Positions 56,501-64,000 of a stretch of DNA of 64,000 nucleotides are shown in pieces; the first letter of the stretch is position 1, and each line of letters opens with the position of its first letter. Below the pieces are notes generated by a model. That model was given only the letters and a program-made list of their open reading frames with translations. It made no database searches and was not told where the DNA came from. The stretch lies in NCBI GenBank assembly GCA_025174535.1, contig JALBUN010000045.1, positions 1,798,001 through 1,862,000 on the forward strand, in the 5' to 3' direction. Made by a program: the position numbers and the translations under genes. The DNA comes from Cantharellus purpuraceus. Taxonomy: Eukaryota > Basidiomycota > Agaricomycetes > Cantharellales > Hydnaceae.

Positions 56501-57109
56501 TATAACCACCGAATCGATTTCGAAATCCAGATGCTGAGTGAGGGACGGCAGGCACCGAATGAATAATTGAGCCGCAAGAATAAAACTGGAAGAGAATGCT
56601 GTTCGTAACAACATGAATGGTGAACTCGTCAATAACCCGCCCCACAGCCATTCCAGTGACACGAGGGCCTCCCGAAAGATTGTAAAAGGAACCATTACAC
56701 GGTGCATCACAGCCAGTTGATGCAGTGGTTGGTGGCGTCGAATAGATGTCCGAGGCTTAGCAATATCGAGCTGTAATCCTTCAACTCTGACTGACAAACG
56801 ACTTGGACTCTCCCCCCAAGGATGAAATGACCAGCCAATACGATCCACTTTCCAGGTGCGCCCTGCATTATGAAAGTATAGACCTTTGATAGATCGAATG
56901 CTGATGCTACGGGCACGGATGCGCTGTGTTATCCTTGCTAGGAGGAAGGGTGCGATATTTCGACGGAATACCACTAGGACAACGATGGCCCTGATTACGA
57001 GAGTGATCCATGCCGCCCAACCAGTAAGACTGGGTGGATTGAATACCAATGCCTTCCCAATACGACTAGTAACATGCCAGGCGTCGATGAAAAGCTGCAA
57101 CGGCAGCAT
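47540..57109 (-). CDS. FMP27: FMP27 / BLTP2-like bridge lipid-transfer protein
   Basis: A giant multi-exon gene (estimated over 2,500 residues) from ATG 57109 to TGA 47540. The N-terminus has a membrane anchor (AWITLVIRAIVVLVVF) and SIKGLYFHN..TWKVDRIGWSFHPW, typical of this family. A 4.5-kb first exon block (52610-57109) is open; 55766-55826 is probably an in-frame intron (GTATGT..ACAAG). After the intron 52609 to about 52550 comes the signature GFWDKLRLVFHW, then GSRDPYHIVGTGAGF, FHLTPKTFAHFWSWWHLFDSALSLPIRQG, KFGRHLATIKYRI and a C-terminal YFGVSEYSHRNFQFEELINQFIPSD. Yeast Fmp27/Ypr117w and human KIAA0100 form hydrophobic tubes at ER-plasma membrane contacts. I annotate one gene although exon ends in 47540-52300 are not all resolved. 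Confidence 0.9.
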
Positions 57110-57396
57110 GAAATAAGTCAAGAACCCAGGGTTCGCAGGATGCAGTGACTAAGCAAATGCAAATACGGTACTCAGACGTGACGTTGTTGAACATGTCACA
57201 CTGATACATAGGTCACGTCAGTGCTGTGGGTTTTTCTCGTGAGCAGTTGCAATACTGCACTACACGATAAGTAAAAATAAATAAGGAAAATGCCTTTGAT
57301 GGAAGCGGTAACGAAAGCCTGATGCATACATAGTTCAAACATCAAGCTCGCTGGGTTGCTACATGAGATAGAAAGTACTGTAGCTCCGACGTGGAC
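57110..57396. other. Intergenic region upstream of the FMP27-like gene
   Basis: 287 bp between the FMP27-like start and the DPB2 stop, both on the minus strand. It must hold the FMP27-like promoter; no clear TATA box or repeat stands out. Confidence 0.5.
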
Positions 57397-59542
57397 TCAC
57401 GATGGTTCCGACTTTCCAGTTGCAGGATAATACGTGGAAAACCCGTAAGAAGTTCCCAAGAAACAACCGGGGTTGAAAACGTGGCAACCCTCGTATGTTA
57501 ACTCATAACGTTCATATTTATCTGCCAAGACCAACTGGGAATTGCGTGAGCAAATTTAATCATTACTGAAGTCAAAGTCAGAGGGGAAGCTTCACCGTAG
57601 TAGGCATTGGATACAGCCTCAGAGAATGATCATATTCACACAAAGTAGGCTGTATGTGAGTAGTTAAAGGGGAAAGATGGCATTGATCGATGATAGATTG
57701 AACAAGCTGAAAAAAATGCTACGATGAGCTTCAATAATTTCTTGGACAATCCGTGAAACTTACATATCGCTTGAGAACGTCCATTTCAACATTAGGTTTG
57801 ACCCCAACCAGGTTGCGGAGCATCCTAGCCATCATGTCTTCCCTGAATACAACAATCTCCTGGCCAAAAAACTTGATACGACACGGGTTGCTCGCAAAAT
57901 GTACTTTAGGTATCTTTGCCCTCAGGCGTGTTGTAAAACTAGGGAGAATTGGGCGCCTCGGAAGGATAACGGAGGAGCAAGGATCATGAGGACCCGGAAC
58001 GAATACAAAATGACATCTACGAGTGATTAGTGGGTACGATGATATCAGATCGGCCAAGGTATCAAGATCATCTGGACATATATGCTGAGCTGCAGCTCAC
58101 ATACAATCAAGTAGTATCTGACCTTGATATTGCATGATGTTCCTTCCACTGCCTTTGGCCACACCCTTACTGGAGAAATCACCGCACATGATGAAAATCT
58201 TAGGGAGCCAGTTGTTTTCAATGCAATTGTGAAACAATTTACGAATTCCAATCAGCGTCCGCGGGTGATCCAACCATAAATCAGATAAAACAAAGAACGT
58301 CAGTTGCGTATGTTCCGATAACCGGTCTGCAAGTCCGTTCTGTGAAATAGGTATCAATTTCAACAAATGAGAAGTAGGTCAATGGAGGTTTACATCTTCC
58401 AATACTGTAGTAGCCCCTTTGCCAAGGAAATCGATGTGACCATATATGGCTCTAGCGGATGTTTGTCAGACAGAGGCCTAACGAATGTGGAACTAAGTAG
58501 TTGCCTTGTCTCTGCTCGTCTCTCGCAAGGCGGGTGCCCAATGGCATTGACCACGAGGATCTCCTCATCGGTGTATGTCCCTTCCACCAACGCTAGGCAG
58601 CCGTCTGTGAAGAACCCTTCACTTGTATGCGCCTGAAACAACCAGAAGCCAATTATATCATCTGAACATCGTTGACGGTGTGACCTTACCCCATGGGTGA
58701 TGTCAAGTGTGACCTTTCCATCTAGATCCTCAAGACAAAGACTACCTTCATGGTTGTGGGCTAGCATACCGAACAATAGAAAGTCTATGCCAGTTCGGCC
58801 CAAAAGATCCTTGGTCGTTGAAAGCTACGAAGACGGTTAGCACTAAATTATACCGAGAATGGCGTAATACCAACTCTTAAAAACGTCTCCCGACCTGCTC
58901 CCCCAAAAGGTCGAGGAGAGAAATTATCGTTGCGCAAGATGGTCTGCTTGATGATATTCAGTCGATCTCTTACTGCCAAGACGCGTGATTCTGGTGACCC
59001 GGACATGGTCATTTTACGAGAGACCCTGAAAAAAAACAAAGACCATCAGATGGTAGTAACAAGAGGCGATGTCGAGTCCACTCACTTCTCAAACGTATTA
59101 CGTTCGGGAGACCAATGCCACATTGGCATATCAAATGCGTCGATAAAGAACAATTGACTATCTGTGTCTAGCTGGTCATCCACGAGATCGGTGTCTCTCG
59201 TTCTCTGTGAGGCTTGCATGGTGTCATATACTCGTTGTAACACGTCAATTCGCACAACCATCTCCGCATCTGGCACTAACTTGATCAACGTACCAAAAAC
59301 ATCCAAGGAACAACGTACCGTCTTGTCGATTATATTCTCGAGCAAGATGCTCCACAGCGCTCGCAATGTCATCGTCCTCTATGCCATGACGGTCTAGTAA
59401 ATCTTCAACAAACGAAATAACTTGAGGGCCAAGGGTGTTCTTATACTTAGTGAAAAACACCTAGCTAAGAGTGAGGCCAGTAGACGCGACCCATGGGCGC
59501 GAGACGAACCTTGACGATCACTTGCTGACGATTAGGATCCAT
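57397..59542 (-). CDS. DPB2: DNA polymerase epsilon subunit B
   Basis: The second subunit of the leading-strand replicative polymerase; it links Pol epsilon to the CMG helicase in the nucleus. ATG 59542 ([11 protein letters not shown]), an intron, then [23 protein letters not shown], the N-terminal helical domain. An OB-like region follows ([49 protein letters not shown]), then the inactivated phosphoesterase domain ([42 protein letters not shown]). The C-terminal exons read [25 protein letters not shown] and [21 protein letters not shown], ending at TGA 57397. About nine exons. It is divergent with the PHAF1-like gene. Confidence 0.92.
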
Positions 59543-59614
59543 GTTGCGGAATAGTAGAGTTCGGAAACAGCTTCTGGAAGGAACGCGTTATGGACACGTG
59601 TGGACGAGTCAAAT
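59543..59614. promoter_or_regulatory. 72-bp bidirectional upstream region
   Basis: Only 72 bp separate the DPB2 ATG (59542, minus) from the PHAF1-like ATG (59615, plus), so they must share promoter sequence or overlap into each other's 5' ends. No TATA box is obvious. Confidence 0.6.
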
Positions 59615-61091
59615 ATGCAATCGACCACGATGCAGGAAACTCCTCTACTGACTTTAGAGTATGACCTTGTCCCAGGTCACAGCTTGGGTCCGTTCATTTT
59701 GGGCTCATCCCTATGGAAGACGTTAGAATATCTCAGAGAGTCTAAGGTGTCTTATCCTCAGGTCAACGCCAAGTACGATCCAGAGAATCCAGTCATTTCG
59801 CCGATCATCCTTCACGTGGTGCCTTACCTTGACCTTCTTTTCTCTGGCTCATATCAGAGACTGCATACCATTTCCATTCGACATTTTCGGCCTGCCGGCT
59901 TGGGTATGCCACTCACCCTGCGATATAGGAATAATGTTCTCGCATCTCTAGACGAGCTGTTGCGCAAGTCGGGAGTAACAAAGGTTTTTGGACCAACCTA
60001 CCCTGGAGATGTTATGAGATACCCAGGAATTTGGTTTGGATTCCAAGAGGATGGAGAGGACGTTAATAAATCCTTAAAGCTCGGCCAAGGCGATGATCGC
60101 ACCTCTGAAGTTAGAAAGGTTGTAATCTGTCAGAAGGCACTCGAAGGCGAAACTCCAGATGTCTTGGATGAGGTCCATGAATGTCCCGTCATGTCAGGGG
60201 AACTACATAGGGCTATAGTGAAGGTATGCACTGGTATTATTCACTCTATCGTTATACGTTAATATTACCAGGTGCATGATGGAATAAGTCTCCATTTTCA
60301 TCCCTCAACGTCCTCCGTGCTTCATATACGTTTGGGCACTAGTGCTGAAGATCTGAACTGTGACCTTGGCCCACCATTGCGCATCCACTACAAAGAAGAC
60401 GACAGAATGAATATTCATGCGTCGAGACCTATGGAGGAGGAAGAAACCGACTGTGAGAGATATAGCACAATATGATACAAACGTATTCAGATTCATTACG
60501 ATGCAGATTTCTACAACTACTTCCACTTGGGGATGGATTTTCTCATCTCGGGTTCCACGCATAACGTGAAGAAGATAATACTCCATTCGAATGTGGTGAG
60601 CAGATATTTTACTATCTGTGATCGTGCCGACTCATTTCTACAGCCTGGTTCGCCTGCATTCCAACGGTATGCACGTTGCCCTTGGGAAATTCAAGGTAGC
60701 CCTGAAGATGAGGACGACGGTTAGTTTCGTGCCATTGACTCTGTGCATGGACTCAGTCGCGTTACATGTTATAGATTCTCCGCCAGATGCTAAATTCTAT
60801 GATAGGGTGCGCTGGTTCTGCGTATATTGTGCCATCAGTTTGTCATACTCTTGGCCTAGATTGATGCAATATCACGACTTCTCACTCCTGTATCCCTGGT
60901 GACGCCGCCTTCCATGGAACTTGATCGAGTGGACGATGAGAGACTCTGTTTATCAAGCTCTAAGACTCGTAGGCCATGTTTCCGCCTGTGATAAAGAGTC
61001 TGATCAAACGGTTCCCATAGAGCTGCTTGGTTTCGACGGCGTCGTTGCTGAGGTGTCTTTAGCACATGTGGTCACTCTTATGTTATTCTAG
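59615..61091 (+). CDS. UPF0183 / PHAF1 family protein
   Basis: ATG 59615, chosen over an upstream GTG-led extension. Exons: 59615-60223, 60272-60452, 60507-60595, 60644 to about 60722, about 60772-60805, then ending at TAG 61091. The reading is LVPGHSLGPFILGSSLWKTLEYLR, then VVPYLDLLFSGSYQRLHTISI, TKVFGPTYPGDVMRYPGIWFGFQ, the VHDGISLHFHP exon, YFYNYFHLGMDFLISG and SPAFQRYARCPWE. These match the C16orf70/PHAF1 family, whose human member acts with FAM134B-type ER-phagy and phagophore assembly. The last exon (IELLGFDGVVAEVS) is in the expected position, but the junction near 60970-61000 would need a very short intron and is uncertain. Confidence 0.85.
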
Positions 61092-61172
61092 CTTATCTCG
61101 ACAAGAGCGTAATTCGCTTGTTTGCTATCGAGGGCGGTGGCACAATGCTTGTATCCGTCTATCGTGTACATT

Positions 61173-62170
61173 TCATGGCTTGAAAATGTGTTTCCACAAC
61201 TTTCGCAACTCCTCCAAACTTTGTATGGTTGCATCTACACCCTCAACATCCTGACTATTGCTGGAATCTCCATCGACCGCTTTCTGTTCGCGGAAGTAGA
61301 CGCATGACCCCCAGCCTAACTTTTTTGCCGCTTGCACGTTCTGTAGATTATCATCTACAAAGTAACATGTCGAAGGGTCACTAATCTTTGCCTTTCGAAG
61401 GGCCTGAATTCAAAAGATGTCATCAGGAAAGACAGGCGTGCTCAATCTCACAGTACCTGTTGATAATATTCAGGCTCAGGTTTGCAGAAAAAGTCTGGCA
61501 CAGCGTAATCGCAATAAACGATGTCCTCGATGAGATCATCTAGCTTGAGTATACGAAGTACTCGGGTGGCATGCTGCGATATGAGCAAGAGCTTGTCTTT
61601 CAGCTCTTGTTGCCCAATGGACGTAACGTACGGTAACATATGCGTTAGTGAGTGCCCAAACACGCGTCTTGCTTCTATCCAGGTCTTCCAAAAGTTTGCG
61701 GACCTTTTTATCTTCAGATAGAAATTCCTCCAAAGGCAGAGATTGATCGCATTTCCTGTCGAAGTCGAGGCCGTCTTCACTCACAGAAGACATATATGGG
61801 ATGGCAGAAGGATTTAGAAATGTTGGATCCTACTCACCCGCGCCATGGTGTCGAACCAGCCCACGTAAAGCCAATCCATACTTGGTATAGTAGTCGCGAT
61901 GGAGAGTGGAGGCCTCGGACTCGCTAAGTCCCAGGTCGGAGACGAAGTATGCTGTGATATGTGGAGTAAATCAAATATAGCGAGGGTCAACGCAAGCTCA
62001 CAGTGAATTCTTTGCGTCATGAGTTCAGATATTTTCGCGTTGGAGGTATACAGGGTATTGTCAATGTCAAGCCACACATGAAATTGTGGCGCATCTAGGT
62101 TTGGAACAACCAGTCTGTGTGACAATCGCATATATGGAAGACTCCAAGACTCACCGTTGGAAGGAGCCAT
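61173..62170 (-). CDS. HAD-family pyrimidine 5'-nucleotidase (SDT1/PHM8-like)
   Basis: ATG 62170. The four HAD motifs are visible in order: I WLDIDNTLY (about 62070), II WALTNAY (about 61650), III CKPEPEYY (about 61470) and IV YFVDDN (about 61360). Between I and II the cap region includes LTQRIHSYF-like and YGLALRGLV segments. It ends at LEELRKLWKHIFKP, stop 61173. By family it dephosphorylates nucleoside monophosphates in the cytosol. At least five introns of about 50 nt. It is convergent with the PHAF1-like gene (81 bp between stops). An AG directly before the ATG may be a 5'UTR splice acceptor. Confidence 0.87.
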
Positions 62171-62495
62171 CTGTAAATCATTGTCAATGATCCCTCGGAT
62201 TGATATCTCTGAAGTACATTGGCTTACCAGCACCCTCGACCTAAACGCCAGTGCCGCGGAAGCAAAGTGGTAAGGCGCTTAGCTCGTAACAATCCTTCAC
62301 GCAGCTTCAACAGCCAACGCACGACGGTGAGCTCATTTCACATTTTGCAGAGACGTATGTACTCGTAGCCAATGAGGCTTAGATGCTGTTGTGTTCAACT
62401 TTTGAGTGCAAAGTATTGTGGGATGGATGACATTTTTCCAGTCCGGATGACGCATACTGCGTTGATACATACTGATTCGAAAATCTTCTTCACAG
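62171..62495. promoter_or_regulatory. Divergent promoter region, nucleotidase and RPL6
   Basis: 325 bp between two start codons on opposite strands. 62327-62495 (GTGAGC..CTTCACAG) looks like a 5'UTR intron of RPL6 ending exactly at the ATG, a common layout for fungal ribosomal protein genes. No other element is recognised. Confidence 0.45.
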
Positions 62496-63268
62496 ATGGC
62501 TCGCAGCAAGCCACTAACCTCTCACATCGGTCGTCTTTCGCGCTCGAAGGTTAACGCTCGTCGCGGCCTCCACAAAGGTCTTAAAAAATCAGATGCGACT
62601 GCGAAGCCCGAGTCCCAACCCTTCAAAGAGGTTCAGGTCGGCGGTGAGAAAAACGGACAGAAGCGTCTTGTGCCAACACAAAAGGCTGCTATATTCTACC
62701 CTGCGGAAGATATCCCTCAACCAAAAAAGAGTCGGAAGACCCAGCAGCTAACGAAACTCAGGAAGTCTATTACTCCTGGCACTATCTTGATTCTTCTCGC
62801 TGGTCGTTTCAGAGGGAAGAGAGTTGTATTTTTGAAGCAGTTGGGAAGTGGACTCCTACTTGTCACCGGACCTTATGCCATCAATGGTGTACCTTTGCGG
62901 CGAGTGAATCAGGCATTTGTCATTGCCACGTCCACAAAAGTGGATTTAGGAGATTTAAAGGTGAGTGGTCAAGTGACCCTTTGTCTTTGTAACTCCATGG
63001 CCTAATTTCATTGCAGTTGGATGAGAAAGTGAATGACTCTTACTTCGCGAAGCCCAAGACGCCACGTTCGCGCGACGCGGAATCAGAGTTTTTTGCTGAT
63101 GGGAAACCCAAAGTGAAGGAGTCTTACCCCGAGGTAAAGTCATTGGAGCAGAAGGCGGTTGATAAGGCGGTTATTGAGTCAGTGAGGAAGACGGAAAATT
63201 TGGGCAAGTACCTTAAGGCAAGCTGGGGTCTATCAAAAGGACAGCACCTTCATCAGTTGGTCTTCTGA
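62496..63268 (+). CDS. RPL6: 60S ribosomal protein L6 (eL6)
   Basis: Two coding exons, 62496-62960 and 63017-63268 (intron GTGAGT..TTGCAG), give 238 residues. The N-terminus is basic ([17 protein letters not shown]), followed by the eL6 core [45 protein letters not shown] and [10 protein letters not shown]. The C-terminus is [21 protein letters not shown]. It is a structural component of the cytosolic large subunit. Intact. Confidence 0.96.
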
Positions 63269-63738
63269 TCCAATCTGAAGGTGCTTGGAGCAGTGGGATT
63301 AGTATGTTGATGGCTTCTGTTTCCTTTAGTATGATTACATGCATAAGTTACTGCTACATGAGTCCTGACAACATGCGTAGCGCTTAGCGCTTCAGCCTAC
63401 GTGCAGCAGACGTTGCCTTTGTGGCTCACGTGCTGGTATACACAGGCAAATCCCGGCAATCAGTTATGTAATGTTAGCTTCTCACTGCTCTGCGCGAGTT
63501 TTTCAGCCAATATTCTTGTCGCGTTGCACAAAGCGATCGCAGAGAACATTTTTCACCGAAACATTGCAGTCTTTGTCCAATACATATCTGGACCTCGCCG
63601 TCGGGCTGCCCTATCCGCCAACGTGGCCCGCTTATTCTTGCACGATCATCCTAGCTGGTGTGACTTCTCGTGTAGCATTATTGCCTGTGTTTTTCTGGGT
63701 AAACCAAACACATTTCGTCTCTAACAAATACCAACCTG
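63269..63738. other. Intergenic region downstream of RPL6
   Basis: 470 bp between the RPL6 stop and the next start codon. Frames over 63401-63782 carry no conserved protein and are not supported. A short GCGCTTAGCGCT motif lies near 63379. I see no repeat or RNA gene. Confidence 0.5.
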
Positions 63739-64000
63739 ATGACGACCAATTTTCAGGCCCGAAAGCGAGAACGCAGAGCTAAAGAGAGTGTGGTTCCCTA
63801 TCTGAAAGCATACCGAGCAAGGTTGGAGGAACGAGCTCAACAGCAACTTGCCAAAGACGACAGTGAGGCGGCTCATGGTTATTATAGCCATATAATCACG
63901 GAACGGGTTAGTTAGGTATGCTCTAAAAGTTGTATTGACTTAGTGCAGATGATGCGGTAGCTCAAGGCGAAACGCGATGAGCTTTTCAAGGACCATCGCT
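63739..64000 (+). CDS. Unrecognised gene, 5' part only
   Basis: ATG 63739 opens MTTNFQARKRERRAKESVVP, then YLKAYRARLEERAQQQLAKDD and YYSHIITER. A short intron follows (about 63916-63970, GTTAGT..GCGGTAG), then LKAKRDELFKDHR to the window end. It is highly charged and helical. No domain is recognised and the gene continues beyond the window. Confidence 0.5.

Noticed and set aside
1..64000. tRNA or rRNA genes
   Set aside because: I saw no convincing tRNA A/B boxes with a foldable cloverleaf and no rRNA similarity, but I could not run a covariance search.

Overview
The window looks like nuclear DNA of a filamentous basidiomycete, most likely an Agaricomycete. Host genes have many introns of about 45-60 nt with GT..AG ends. 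They include a B12-independent methionine synthase, an FMP27/BLTP2-type lipid-transfer protein, DPB2 and eL6. I cannot name the species.

Bases 1-41,670 are a nest of decayed LTR retrotransposons with no host gene that I can see. I name four Ty3/gypsy families. Family A has a 362-bp LTR (TGTCAGGG..CCTCACA), gag, a chromodomain pol and a small sense ORF behind its own TATA box. Family B has a ~525-bp LTR (TGTTATG..TAACA); one copy at 32,936-41,392 is nearly complete. Family C has a ~595-bp LTR (TGTTACATCC..TTAACA). Family D has a ~725-bp LTR (..CGAACCGACA), a different gypsy lineage with an MMDD reverse transcriptase, and a relative of A's small sense ORF. A fifth repeat, E, occurs at 1-450 and 20,316-20,768. 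Order: E/B/A/C/A/C (1-15.7 kb, including an inversion that split one A and one C element), B-D-A-D-E (15.7-20.8 kb), A' (20.8-23.6 kb), D (23.6-31.5 kb), then B with an inverted B arm (31.5-41.7 kb).

The most interesting feature is an antisense gene in families B and C. It lies between the pol stop and the 3' LTR, on the strand opposite to pol. It encodes a coiled-coil protein with a complete Zn(II)2Cys6-type cysteine array. In B it has its own TATA box; in C it has an intron conserved between two copies. Families A, B and C also have, just inside the 5' LTR, a sequence complementary to the LTR 31-35 nt downstream of the TATA box, as expected for Tf1-like self-primed reverse transcription. 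B and C share an A7 slip site directly before the gag stop, with pol in the -1 frame. Most premature stops are TGA where CGA is expected, pointing to CpG-methylation decay.

Bases 41,670-64,000 are a compact host block: MET6-type methionine synthase (+), a DUF2985 membrane protein (-), an FMP27-like protein (-), DPB2 (-), a PHAF1/UPF0183 protein (+), a HAD-type pyrimidine nucleotidase (-), RPL6 (+), and the 5' end of an unrecognised gene (+). DPB2 and the PHAF1-like gene diverge from a 72-bp shared upstream region.
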